From NCBI GenBank assembly GCA_016704565.1, contig JADIZV010000001.1:310001-374000 (forward strand): a stretch of 64,000 nucleotides of DNA, read 5' to 3'. This DNA is from Candidatus Phosphoribacter baldrii. GTDB taxonomy: Bacteria > Actinomycetota > Actinomycetes > Actinomycetales > Dermatophilaceae. The position numbers and the translations under genes were made by a program. Positions 1-8,318 of this stretch are shown piece after piece. Within the stretch, counting starts at the first letter, position 1. Every line of letters starts with the position of its first letter. The notes beneath the pieces were generated by a model, which was given only the letters and a program-made list of their open reading frames with translations, was not told the origin of the DNA and ran no database searches.

Positions 1-406
1 CGGCAACCCGGTCGCGGGCAACAACCGTGGCGCCGGCCTGGAGCACGTCGAGTTGGTGGTTTTGGGTCTTGTCGACGGGGGCGAGGGCCGTGTCCAGCGC
101 GCGGGCCGGGCCGTTGAGCCGCCCGAATAGCCCGACGCGGTCGTTGGTCACCCAGACGGCGCCGTCATTGGGCTCGACGCGTTGGGTGGGATAGCCCGGG
201 CTGCGTGTTGCGACGACCCCGATCGCCCCAGCGGCGAGGGCGACCACGCCCAGGGCGGCGGTGCTGCGCCGGCGCGCCGCCCGGGCGGCGACGCCGCGTC
301 GGCTCCCGGGTCGCCCGGCCTTCGCGGCGGGGAGCGCCGCCAACAGGGTATGCCGTGTCGCTTCGGCGAGGTCGCCCAGTTTCCCAAGCATGCCGAGTGC
401 TGCCAC
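1..406 (-). CDS. Membrane-anchored repeat protein of the type VII cluster (3' end outside window)
   Basis: This is the N-terminal part of a protein that continues beyond the left edge. The GTG at 406 lies 10 nt after an AGGGGG ribosome-binding site; an in-frame ATG at 391 is a second choice. The N-terminus is cytoplasmic and rich in Arg and Ala, followed by one membrane segment at about residues 50-68. The extracellular part begins with the phrase NDGAVWVTNDRVGLFGRLN. That pattern recalls large actinobacterial type VII cluster proteins with a beta-propeller (PQQ/NHL-like) start and fibronectin type III repeats; this is an inference, since only about 135 residues are visible. It is the last visible gene of the leftward operon and starts 97 nt after the fourth lipoprotein. 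The signature octamer is at 348-355. Confidence 0.6.
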   Translation of the reverse strand, partial: MAALGMLGKLGDLAEATRHTLLAALPAAKAGRPGSRRGVAARAARRRSTAALGVVALAAGAIGVVATRSPGYPTQRVEPNDGAVWVTNDRVGLFGRLNGPARALDTALAPVDKTQNHQLDVLQAGATVVARDRVA

Positions 407-502
407 AGTCGTGTCACCCCCTGGTGTCGCCGCGTCCGCGGGCAAGCCGCGAGCTGCCGCTATTGTCCGGTAAACCCGGCCCGCCTCGCCAATCGACGCC
501 CG

Positions 503-1135
503 TCAGCGGAAGGTCGGCGGCGGAGCCGCCGGGTCTAGATACGCCGCCAACTCCGCGACCGGAGTCTTGTAGTCATCCGGATCGAAGCTGATCTTCTCCA
601 GGATCCGAGGGGCCGTCTTGATGTCGTAGTAGCAGCCATAGGAGCCGCAGCCCCCGTTCAGGTGTAGCGACCCGTTGCGCAGGTTCATCCCATGACTGAT
701 CCCCGCCTGCCCCCACCCATTCGCTGCCGCAGCCTTCACCATCGCCGCCTCAACCCGAGGCCACTCACTCGACGGGAGCTCCCCGAAACTCACACGGAGC
801 ATCGCCCTATACCAACCCCCGTTGTCCGTGTTTGATTGCACGACGAACACGGCCCACTGATACCGCAAACCGCTGGAGGCCAGCAGCGGCAACCACGCCG
901 CCACCAACCGACGCCGCAACTCAGCACGACGCTCCTGCGGCGTATCCCCCAACCCCGTGATCGGCTCAAACGGACGATCAGGATCAAGACTAGACACCGA
1001 CGACCCCCCACTCCCTGAGACAGGACCCGACGACACCGACCCTGACGAACACCCAGACAACACCAACACCACCACCGTCACCACCACGAGCGGTGACCAC
1101 CACGAGACCTGACCCGACCGCTTCACTGTCCTCAC
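503..1135 (-). CDS. Tandem paralogous lipoprotein, copy 1
   Basis: This is a secreted lipoprotein of about 210 residues. A hydrophobic signal peptide ends in the lipobox LSGC with the lipid-modified Cys at about residue 29, followed by a Ser/Gly linker and a globular domain that begins DPDRPFEPITGLGDTPQERR. The GTG at 1135 is chosen because GGAGG lies 8 nt upstream; a TTG at 1180 would overlap the preceding stop codon as TTGA. The downstream half is nearly identical in all four copies and contains a conserved Cys pair in GGCGSYGC. The fold faintly resembles the mycobacterial LppA family, but I would not assert it. An immunity role is inferred only from position after the hydrolase gene. Confidence 0.8.
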   Translation of the reverse strand: MRTVKRSGQVSWWSPLVVVTVVVLVLSGCSSGSVSSGPVSGSGGSSVSSLDPDRPFEPITGLGDTPQERRAELRRRLVAAWLPLLASSGLRYQWAVFVVQSNTDNGGWYRAMLRVSFGELPSSEWPRVEAAMVKAAAANGWGQAGISHGMNLRNGSLHLNGGCGSYGCYYDIKTAPRILEKISFDPDDYKTPVAELAAYLDPAAPPPTFR

Positions 1136-1176
1136 CGTCCCCACCTCCACGATCGGTCTCACCACCTCGATGTCCG

Positions 1177-1839
1177 TCAACGGAAGGTCGGCGTCGGAGC
1201 CGCCGGGTCTAGATACGCCGCCAACTCCGCGACCGGAGTCTTGTAGTCATCCGGATCGAAATGAACCCTCTCCAGGATCCGAGGGGCCGTCTTGATGTTG
1301 TAGTAGCAGCCATCGGAGCCGCAGCCCCCGTTCAGGTGCAGCGACCCGTTGCGCAGGTTCATCCCATGACTGATCCCCGCCTGCCCCCACCCATTCGCTG
1401 CCGCAGCCTTCACCATCGCCGCCTCAACCCGAGACCACTCACTCGACGGGGGTTTCCCGAAACTCACATGAATCGCCGCCCCATACCAGCCACCGTTGTC
1501 CGTGTTCACTTTCACCCCGAACAAGGCCCACTGATACCGCAAACCGCTGGAAGCCAGCAGCGGCAACCACGCCGCCACCAACCGACGCCGCAACTCAGCC
1601 CGACGCTCCTGCGGCGTATCCCCCAACCCCGTGATCGGCTCAAACGGACGATCAGGATCAAGACTAGACACCGACGACCCCCCACTCCCTGACACAGGAC
1701 CCGACGACACCGACGCCGACGAACACCCAGACAGCACCAACACCAACACCACCACCACGAGCGGCGACCACCACGAGACCTGACGTGACCGCTTCAAGGT
1801 CGTCCTCACGTTCCACGCATCGCCAATCGGGCTCATCAC
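1177..1839 (-). CDS. Tandem paralogous lipoprotein, copy 2
   Basis: This is the second of four lipoprotein paralogues, 220 residues, with the lipobox LSGC (Cys at about residue 39 from the ATG at 1839). The start is uncertain: a downstream GTG aligns better with copies 1 and 3. The domain is almost the same as in the other copies except for a block after LRYQ, where WALFGVKVNTDNGGWYGAA replaces the equivalent segment, and the ending PTPTFR. Gene spacing to copy 3 is 10 nt and there is no promoter-like sequence, so it belongs to the same transcript as the hydrolase. It differs from copy 1 at only a few further positions, such as GSDGC in place of GSYGC. Confidence 0.78.
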   Translation of the reverse strand: MMSPIGDAWNVRTTLKRSRQVSWWSPLVVVVLVLVLSGCSSASVSSGPVSGSGGSSVSSLDPDRPFEPITGLGDTPQERRAELRRRLVAAWLPLLASSGLRYQWALFGVKVNTDNGGWYGAAIHVSFGKPPSSEWSRVEAAMVKAAAANGWGQAGISHGMNLRNGSLHLNGGCGSDGCYYNIKTAPRILERVHFDPDDYKTPVAELAAYLDPAAPTPTFR

Positions 1840-1849
1840 ATCGACACCG

Positions 1850-2482
1850 CTACCGGAAGGTCGGCGGCGGAGCCGCCGGGTCTAGATACGCCGCCAACTC
1901 CGCGACCGGAGTCTTGTAGTCATCCGGATCGAAGCTGATCTTCTCCAGGATCCGAGGGGCTGTCTTGATCACATAGTCGCAGCCATAGGAGCCGCAGCCC
2001 CCACTCAGGTGTAGCGACCCGTTGCGCAGGTTCATCCCATGACTGATCCCCGCCTGCCCCCACCCATTCGCTGCCGCAGCCTTCACCATCGCCGCCTCAA
2101 CCCGAGGCCACTCACTCGACGGGAGCTTCCCGAAACCCACGAAAACCCGCGCCGAATACCAACCCCGGTTGTCCGTGTGCTCCACGACCACGAACGCGGA
2201 AGCCTGATACCGCAAACCGCTGGAAGCCAACAGCGGCAACCACGCCGCCACCAACCGACGCCGCAACTCAGCACGACGCTCCTGCGGCGTATCGCCCAAC
2301 CCCGTGATCGGCTCAAACGGACGATCAGGATCAAGACTAGACACCGACGACCCCCCACTCCCTGAGACAGGACCCGACGACACCGACGCCGACGAACACC
2401 CAGACAACACCAACACCACCACCGTCACCACCACGAGCGGTGACCACCACGAGACCTGACCCGACCGCTTCACTGTCCTCAC
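1850..2482 (-). CDS. Tandem paralogous lipoprotein, copy 3
   Basis: This is the third lipoprotein paralogue, with the same signal peptide, lipobox (LSGC) and linker as copy 1. The GTG at 2482 with GGAGG upstream is preferred; a TTG at 2527 would give a TTGA overlap with copy 4. It has the most divergent central block (ASAFVVVEHTDNRGWYSAR), while the sequence before and after is almost unchanged. That pattern, a short variable patch within a conserved frame, is typical of binding-specificity regions, which is an inference here. The Cys pair lies in GGCGSYGCDY. The upstream DNA is nearly identical to that of copy 1, which points to a recent duplication. Confidence 0.78.
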   Translation of the reverse strand: MRTVKRSGQVSWWSPLVVVTVVVLVLSGCSSASVSSGPVSGSGGSSVSSLDPDRPFEPITGLGDTPQERRAELRRRLVAAWLPLLASSGLRYQASAFVVVEHTDNRGWYSARVFVGFGKLPSSEWPRVEAAMVKAAAANGWGQAGISHGMNLRNGSLHLSGGCGSYGCDYVIKTAPRILEKISFDPDDYKTPVAELAAYLDPAAPPPTFR

Positions 2483-2523
2483 CGTCCCCACCTCCACGAT
2501 CGGTCTCACCACCTCGATGTCCG

Positions 2524-3147
2524 TCAACGGAAGGTCGGCGGCGGAGCCGCCGGGTCTAGATACGCCGCCAACTCCGCGACCGGAGTCTTGTAGTCATCCG
2601 GATCGAAGCTGATCTTCTCCAGGATCCGAGGGGCCGTCTTGATGTCGTAGTAGCAACCATCGGAGCCGCAGCCACCACTGAGATGCAGCGACCCGTTGCG
2701 CAGGTTCATCCCATGACTGATCCCCGCCTGCCCCCACCCATTCGCTGCCGCAGCCTTCACCATCGCCGCCTCAACCCGAGACCACTCACCGGACGGGAGC
2801 TCCCCGAACCCCACACGGAGCATCGCCCTATACCAACCCCCGTTGTCCGTGTTTGATTGCACGACGAACACGGCCCACTGATACCGCAAACCGCTGGAGG
2901 CCAGCAGCGGCAACCACGCCGCCACCAACCGACGCCGCAACTCAGCACGACGCTCCTGCGGCGTATCCCCCAACCCCGTGATCGGCTCAAACGGACGATC
3001 AGGATCAAGACTGGACACCGACGACCCCCCACTCCCTGAGACAGGACCCGGCGACACCGAGGCCGACGAACACCCAGACAACACCAACACCACCACCGTC
3101 ACCACCACGAGCGGCGACCACCACGAGACCTGACCTGACCGCCTCAA
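2524..3147 (-). CDS. Tandem paralogous lipoprotein, copy 4 (operon-proximal)
   Basis: This is the first lipoprotein in transcription order and follows the hydrolase directly. Its TTG start at 3147 overlaps the hydrolase stop codon as TTGA, so translation of the two is probably coupled; an AGGA lies about 8 nt upstream. The protein has 207 residues with the lipobox LSGC (Cys at about residue 26), a Ser/Gly-rich linker and the common domain. Its variable block (WAVFVVQSNTDNGGWYRAM) matches copy 1, so copies 1 and 4 form one type and copies 2 and 3 two others. The tight coupling to a type VII effector candidate is the main argument for a protective (immunity) role. Confidence 0.8.
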   Translation of the reverse strand: MRRSGQVSWWSPLVVVTVVVLVLSGCSSASVSPGPVSGSGGSSVSSLDPDRPFEPITGLGDTPQERRAELRRRLVAAWLPLLASSGLRYQWAVFVVQSNTDNGGWYRAMLRVGFGELPSGEWSRVEAAMVKAAAANGWGQAGISHGMNLRNGSLHLSGGCGSDGCYYDIKTAPRILEKISFDPDDYKTPVAELAAYLDPAAPPPTFR

Positions 3148-5054
3148 TGTTGATGTCCTGACGTCGGCGTGCGGTCCCGCTCTGGATCGACGGTGACCAG
3201 CGTTGGCGAGCCCAACGGATTGAAAATGACATGGCTGTCCCGGCCGACAGCGAGCATCCCGTGTTCGGCGAGATGGCCGCTCTGGCCGGTCACGATGTCC
3301 GCCATCGAGTACAGCGCCTCACAGTGCGACACATCGTCGTAGTACTTGGAATGGTCCTCGAATTGCCAGGGTAGCCCCAACTGCCGAGTGATGTTCTCCG
3401 CCTCGAACCGAGTCGCACCAAAGTTGGCCTGGGACGGGTCCGCACCGAGCGCGCCGTAGGTGGTGGTCACGACATCGGTGCTCGCCGACCCGACGAACAG
3501 TCGGTCGTGACTGAGCTGAAGGTCGGCCACCGTCCGCGCAACCCCGCCCACCCCTGGGCTGCCGATCATGACCACCTGGTCCACCGAATCCGCCAACCCA
3601 TAGCGCTGCAGGGCCAGACCGGCCGTCGTGCTCCCATACGAGTGGGCCACCACCGTGACGTTGACGGTCGCGCCTGCGTGCGTGACGTGCAGGGCCTCCA
3701 CGTCGGCTACTAACAGTGGCGCCCCTGTGTCGGCGTTGGCCTGGGACGCGACGTTGTCAAACTCGGGCGCGTCATAGCCCTGCCAGGCAATGACGGCGGT
3801 GTGCTGCGCGCCATCCGCTCTATCCGCTTCCTTGAAGAGCGCCGCGGCGTCGGCTCCGATCTGCTCCATCTTGCTGGCCCGCGACTCCAACCCCGGCACG
3901 CACACCGCGACGTTGTCCGCCGTGTCCGGATTCCCATAGGCGATCGCCACACGCCCCTCCCCGCTGTACAGGGACGGCTCATACGCGAGCAGGTAGGTCG
4001 GGAGTCCGGGACCCGTCCGCGTCATCGCGAACTGCGTCGACAGCGCGTCCTTGAACTCCTCCACGAGGAGCATGGCTTCTGCGCTGGGCGGGAGCCCGGC
4101 CGTCCCGGCGGTCAAGATCATGGGGCCAGCCTGCAATCCCAACTTCACCCGGTCATCGAGCGATAGCCTGTCGAACTCGTCGACCGTCGAGGGGGGAGTC
4201 ACCCCATGGTCGATGAAGTACTGCCGGAAGCGGGCCAAGTCCTGATCCAACGCCGTCCGATTCGCCCAATCCCGATCCAGGCACGGCACCCCGTTGAGGT
4301 TCCCCCACACCCTCGGCTCCGACGCCAGCAGCGACGCCCGCTCCGAGGCGGACAACGAATCCCAGAACCGTTTCACCTCAGCCGGGCTTGTCGGTAGCGA
4401 CGAGAAGCCCTCTCGCGCCAACAACTGTTCCTTGGTCAACATCCCGGGCAGGGCTGACCCCAGGACCGACTGACCAGGGCGGCCCCCGGGCAACGCCACC
4501 GCCGCCGATAACCGCGTCAGCATGCTCGCGCACTCGTCCCGGCCAGCGGTCACCCGCCTGACGACCGCCTCATACTGCGCGTCCATCTCGGCAATATCGC
4601 GATAGCCCGAGTGCGCGCGAGCCAGGTGCAGATCACCCACCGCCCGGTCGTAGGCCACCTCGTGCCCCGGCTTGATCAGATCGCCGAACGCCTCCACTCG
4701 CTGCTGCGCCGGCGCCAGCACGGCATACGCCTGGTTGAGTTCCTCCACGTCCCGCCGCCCGCGCACCAGGACGCCGCGGTAGTCCTGCAGCGCGACCATC
4801 GCGCTTCGCAGCGCCCCGGGCGCCTCACCCAATGCTTGCCGCACCTGCCGTGCCCGCTCGTATGCCGCCTCGCCCGCCTCTCCAAGGCCCCACGCCGACC
4901 TCACCCCGGGCACGACACCGGCGAACCGGTCCGCCACGCTCGCCGCCGAGGCAGCCGCTCGGGTAAACGCCTCTGCGACCCCGTCAACCGCTGCTGGGGA
5001 GTCCCCGACCGCGGCATACCGACCGTGTCCGGCCTCATGGTCGGGGCGCATCAC
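3144..5054 (-). CDS. Alpha/beta-hydrolase (DUF1023-type), candidate type VII effector
   Basis: This 636-residue protein has a helical N-terminal half (about residues 1-200) like the WXG/LXG-type domains that guide type VII substrates. A C-terminal alpha/beta-hydrolase domain follows. The nucleophile elbow VVAHSYGSTTAG places the catalytic Ser at about residue 470. Downstream GADPSQANFGATRF and DHSKYYDD (His at about 565) are typical of the DUF1023 family, whose members are presumed esterases or lipases. There is no signal peptide, which fits type VII export. The GTG start at 5054 overlaps the upstream stop (GTGA), and its own stop overlaps lipoprotein copy 4. The substrate cannot be read from the sequence. 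Two signature octamers occur in the first 70 residues and a third near residue 110, none in the catalytic part. Confidence 0.85.
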   Translation of the reverse strand: MMRPDHEAGHGRYAAVGDSPAAVDGVAEAFTRAAASAASVADRFAGVVPGVRSAWGLGEAGEAAYERARQVRQALGEAPGALRSAMVALQDYRGVLVRGRRDVEELNQAYAVLAPAQQRVEAFGDLIKPGHEVAYDRAVGDLHLARAHSGYRDIAEMDAQYEAVVRRVTAGRDECASMLTRLSAAVALPGGRPGQSVLGSALPGMLTKEQLLAREGFSSLPTSPAEVKRFWDSLSASERASLLASEPRVWGNLNGVPCLDRDWANRTALDQDLARFRQYFIDHGVTPPSTVDEFDRLSLDDRVKLGLQAGPMILTAGTAGLPPSAEAMLLVEEFKDALSTQFAMTRTGPGLPTYLLAYEPSLYSGEGRVAIAYGNPDTADNVAVCVPGLESRASKMEQIGADAAALFKEADRADGAQHTAVIAWQGYDAPEFDNVASQANADTGAPLLVADVEALHVTHAGATVNVTVVAHSYGSTTAGLALQRYGLADSVDQVVMIGSPGVGGVARTVADLQLSHDRLFVGSASTDVVTTTYGALGADPSQANFGATRFEAENITRQLGLPWQFEDHSKYYDDVSHCEALYSMADIVTGQSGHLAEHGMLAVGRDSHVIFNPLGSPTLVTVDPERDRTPTSGHQH

Positions 5055-5359
5055 AACCCCATACTCAACGACGACGAACGCGAAAGACCTTGCGCCGCTG
5101 AAGAATCGGCCACGGCATACGACCCGGCCGCGTCAGCGAGGCTCCGCCCGAAGTAGTCCAAGGCTCCGCCGATCGCGTTCAACGCGTCTGTCCACACGTC
5201 GCTGAACACCCCGAGTTCGGACCAGACCGAGACCGGTGCCGGACTCAGCCGCTGCGCCCTCACCTCCGATTCCACCCCCTCCAGCTCCGGGGCCAAGGCC
5301 ACCACGGCAGCCCCATGGCCCGACAGCGTGTCCGGGTGGACGTCAAACTGTTCTCGCAT
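5051..5359 (-). CDS. EspC-like type VII secretion target protein
   Basis: This is a small helical protein of 102 residues. The ATG at 5359 is chosen because GGGGAG lies just upstream; longer readings lack a good site. The pattern (hydrophobic heptads, a central SELGVFSDVWTDALNAIGGAL and a later GSYAVAD) fits the EspC/type VII target family, small helical partners or substrates secreted by ESX systems. It sits 13 nt after the broken mycosin gene and overlaps the hydrolase start by 4 nt. A role as the co-secreted partner of the hydrolase is the simplest inference. One octamer lies at 5114-5121. Confidence 0.7.
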   Translation of the reverse strand: MREQFDVHPDTLSGHGAAVVALAPELEGVESEVRAQRLSPAPVSVWSELGVFSDVWTDALNAIGGALDYFGRSLADAAGSYAVADSSAAQGLSRSSSLSMGL

Positions 5360-5372
5360 TGCTCTCCCCTGT

Positions 5373-6629
5373 TCAGTCCAACAACGAGTCTGCGCCCCGG
5401 TCGCGGCGGCGCCGCACCACGACCAGCCCAACCGCCAGAACCATCACCATCAGCGCGCCCACCCCGACCCAGACGAGCGGAGAGACACCGGAAGGGGGCA
5501 CCGGACCCGAAGCCACTGCCGACGCACCCGCCGTGCTCGGCGCAGCCGAACCCACCGCCGGGGCAGCAACCGGAACATCAGGGATCGGGTCCTTCCACGG
5601 CGCCGGAGCCAACCGAGTATTCACCGGCGGCTCCGGCCGGGACGGCTTCACCCGCTCATCCCACACCCCACGACCACCCGTGTAGCACGACCCCAACGGG
5701 TTGTGATCAACCAACGGCACTTGGGCGGTGACAGCGGCAAGAGCATCCACCACACCAAACCCAAGCGGAACCGACGGCAAAGACGTCGCACCAGACGGTT
5801 TCGTCGTCCTGACGATCCGATTCACCACATTCGCCGCATTCAACTCCGGATGCGCAGAACGAACCAACGCGACAATCCCCGCCACAATCGCCGTCGCATC
5901 CGACGTCCCACACGCCCCCCGATACCCACCACCGACCTTCGGGGTGATTATGTCTTTGCACGCCGCCGACGTCGACGCCACCCGCGAAAACGGACCAGCC
6001 ACCGCCGCCCCACCACGGTCAGCCTCACCGGGGGCAGGGTCGATCTTGCTGAGCGGGAACGTCGCCGGAGCCGTGCTCGCGCGAGAGTCAAACGTCAACG
6101 ACGCATCCACCCCCGTCACACTCAACACCCCCCACAACCCCGCCAGGTCGCTAATCTCCTGCGACGACCCACCATTACCCGTCCCAGCAACCACCACCGC
6201 ATCCCGAGCCTGGGCATACGCCACCGCTTCCGGCTCCCCCAACCCGGCCAGCGACACATTGATGACATCCGCACCAAGATCGGCACACTCCTTGATGCCG
6301 TCCCTGGCTGCTGGCGCCTTACTGAGGTCGACCTGGACGAAGACGACTCTCGCTTTCGGCGCCGTCCCCAACGTGCCTTCCTTTCGATCAGGACCGCTGC
6401 CCTGCCCGACGATCAACGCGGTCATCGCTGTCCCGTGGTCCTTCTGAGGATCACCGACAAAATCCGACAACCTCGCATGCGTGAGATCAGCGCCCATCGA
6501 CACATCCGCACCCACCAGATCGGGGTGGCTGGTGTCGAAGATTGAGTCGATCTCGCACACGGTGACACCCTCACCGCGAGTCACCTGATGAGCCTTCGAC
6601 ACCCCCAACCCGTCCAGCCACCACTGCGA
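5373..6629 (-). pseudogene. Mycosin-like protease copy 1, 3' part, split by IS1634-family element
   Basis: This is the catalytic and anchoring part of a subtilisin-like (S8) protease of the mycosin type, cut from its signal peptide by the insertion at 6630. It still reads from a GTG inside the element (6644), but the product would lack a signal peptide and probably cannot be exported. Active-site phrases are present: VTVCEIDS (Asp), KDHGTA (His), GTGNGG (oxyanion Asn) and GTSDATA (Ser). A proline-rich linker, a membrane segment and an RRRRDRG tail follow. About 440 bp (6181-6620) are almost identical to copy 4 (about 11930-12370), whereas its last 45 codons differ from all other copies. Functional loss is likely but not proven. 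Confidence 0.8.
6595..6629. repeat. Left copy of 35-bp target duplication
   Basis: Host sequence encoding SQWWLDGLGVSK of the mycosin, identical to 8319-8353. The base just before it (6594) and the base after the right copy differ, so the duplication is exactly 35 bp (36 if the first base of the left inverted repeat is counted). Confidence 0.85.
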
Positions 6630-8318
6630 CCCGAGTTGCGCCACTTTAGTGTGTTGGCGCCGGGGGGTTGAGTGCGTCGATGATCTTTTGGGCGGGCTCG
6701 GTGATTGGGTCGGCTGCGAGGTGTTCGTGGCCGGCGATGCGGACGGTGATCTGCTGTAGCGGACGTAGGGTCCGGATGATCTTCTTGATGCTCAGCCCGG
6801 TGGTGTCTTGCAGGTAGCGAGCCACAGCGAGGGCGGCGAACACAATCGTGAGGTGGGCTTGGATCGCGTCGCGGGTGTGGTGGAACATCGGTCGGGCGCG
6901 CAGGTCGGTCTTGGACATCCGGAACGACTGCTCCACGTGCCACAGCTCGTGATAGGCAGCGAGGACCTCGGCTGCGGGCATCACCGACGCGGGGATGTTG
7001 GTGACGTAGCCCTTGAGTCCGACCAGTCGTCGGGCCCGCGTCAGGGATGCCTCGTCCAGGGAGCGGGAGCCGTTGGTGATGGTGACGAAGCGAGGTGTGC
7101 GTGCGGTCTTCTCGCCGGCGATGACGGCCTTGGCCCGGTTCTCTTGCAACGTCAACGTCTTGCCGTCGCGGACGGCTCTCTTGGCCGAGTAGGCCCACAC
7201 CGCCCGCCAGGACTTCTCATGCACGCTCGGGTCCCACACCGGCTCGGCCCGCGTCGCCGGGTCGTTGATGCCGGTGGCGGTCTTGGTGGCCATGCGTGGG
7301 GTGATGGTGTCGATGACCTGCCCGTCGGTGAACGCATCGCCGTGCCAACGGAAGTGCGACGCCAAGTCGGCCGGGGCTTTAGTGACGCGGGAACCGACGA
7401 TGAACTTGAGGCCGGCCTCATCCAGGGCTTTCAAGTTTGATCCGGACAGCATCCCCGCGTCGGCGACGACGACGAAACTCTCCAGGCTGTGTCGGGCCTG
7501 GAAGCCCTCGATGATGGGCAGGATCGTGGCGGTTTCGGCCTTGTTACCTTCGAAGCAGCCGATCTCCAACGGGAACCCGTGCCGGTCCACCAGGAGCCCG
7601 ACGACGACCTGCGGGTCGACGCGGCGTTCCTTGGAGTAGCCGACCTTACGCAGCTGGTCTTCCTTCTCGGCCTCGAAGTACAGGGTGGTCACGTCGTATA
7701 GACACAGACTGATGTCGCCGGCGGTGGCGGCGTGGGCGAAGCACGCAGCGGCGACCTGGTCCCGGTACTTACCGGCACCGGCCCGCGTCAAGGTGCGGAC
7801 CATCGTCCGCCGTGAGGCGTGCTGCACCCCGAGCTCGTCCAGCACCCGTAGCGAGTCGACCTTGGACGTCGGCTCCACGATCCGAGCGAGTACCAGCTGC
7901 GCGAACGCCTCGTCGTTGATCACGTCGAACCCCAGCCGTGCGTACGCCTGGGTCAACACCTGCCACAGCAGGGCGTGACGCTTCCCGGTGATCACCGCGT
8001 GCCCGGCGGGAACCCGACCTGCGGTCAAGTCGAGCTCACCTTGACCCGGATGCAACCGATTCCGCGCGGTCGCCAACAGCGCGGTCAACTCGGCGTCGGT
8101 GTGCGCCGAACCCAGATGCTCCAGCACCTTGTCCCGCCCTGCGACCCGCTCCGCGATCTGTACAGCGGTGGCTCCCGACGCGGTCTTCACCTTCCGCACG
8201 AACGCCACGACGCCGACCCTACCGGCCGCTTAGTGTGTCAACCGACCCGCCCACAGGCCCCTGACCAGCGCAAACACCCACCGATCACGCCGAATCGCCG
8301 AATGTGGCGCAAGTCAGG
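6630..8318 (-). mobile_element. IS1634-family insertion sequence, 1689 bp
   Basis: A complete insertion sequence sits within mycosin copy 1. Terminal inverted repeats of 18 bp lie at 6630-6647 and 8301-8318 (15 of 18 match; shared core TTGCGCCAC). One transposase gene fills it, and its stop codon overlaps the left repeat. The host sequence at the two ends is a perfect 35-bp direct repeat (6595-6629 and 8319-8353). Joining the flanks through one repeat copy restores the GVSKAHQ reading frame found in mycosin copy 4. The element contains no signature octamer. Confidence 0.88.
6646..8208 (-). CDS. IS1634-family transposase
   Basis: This 520-residue DDE transposase of the IS1634 (IS4-like) family begins at a GTG at 8208 (sequence VAFVRKVKT). 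Recognisable blocks are the first acidic motif YDVTTLYFEAE, a second VVADAGMLSGSNL, and the C-terminal YHELWHVEQSFRMSK, which carries the Glu-containing Y-R-E-K type signature. The length is within the normal 450-600 residues of this family. The reading frame is intact from start to stop, so the element could still be active. It lies on the same strand as the interrupted protease gene. Confidence 0.9.
   Translation of the reverse strand: MAFVRKVKTASGATAVQIAERVAGRDKVLEHLGSAHTDAELTALLATARNRLHPGQGELDLTAGRVPAGHAVITGKRHALLWQVLTQAYARLGFDVINDEAFAQLVLARIVEPTSKVDSLRVLDELGVQHASRRTMVRTLTRAGAGKYRDQVAAACFAHAATAGDISLCLYDVTTLYFEAEKEDQLRKVGYSKERRVDPQVVVGLLVDRHGFPLEIGCFEGNKAETATILPIIEGFQARHSLESFVVVADAGMLSGSNLKALDEAGLKFIVGSRVTKAPADLASHFRWHGDAFTDGQVIDTITPRMATKTATGINDPATRAEPVWDPSVHEKSWRAVWAYSAKRAVRDGKTLTLQENRAKAVIAGEKTARTPRFVTITNGSRSLDEASLTRARRLVGLKGYVTNIPASVMPAAEVLAAYHELWHVEQSFRMSKTDLRARPMFHHTRDAIQAHLTIVFAALAVARYLQDTTGLSIKKIIRTLRPLQQITVRIAGHEHLAADPITEPAQKIIDALNPPAPTH

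Larger units (their letters stand above)
503..3147 (-). repeat. Four-copy tandem gene array (lipoproteins)
   Basis: Four head-to-tail gene copies with a period of about 670 bp (two copies are 1347 bp apart from copy 1 to copy 3). Long stretches of DNA are identical, including the linker and the last third. No signature octamer GTATGCCG occurs anywhere in this array. Confidence 0.85.

Noticed and set aside
148..417. Open frame on the minus strand (Pro/Ser/Arg-rich) overlapping the first partial gene
   Set aside because: Its composition is typical of a shifted reading of GC-rich DNA; the alternative frame has a good start, membrane segment and sensible sequence.
503..3147. Firm assignment of the lipoproteins to the mycobacterial LppA family
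   Set aside because: Only loose similarity in length and pattern; no diagnostic motif can be seen without a profile search.
5328..6545. Long Arg/His-rich open frames on the plus strand opposite the mycosin genes (repeated at 8 kb, 10 kb and 11 kb)
   Set aside because: They are exact antisense to the protease genes and recur only because those genes are repeated; composition is unprotein-like.
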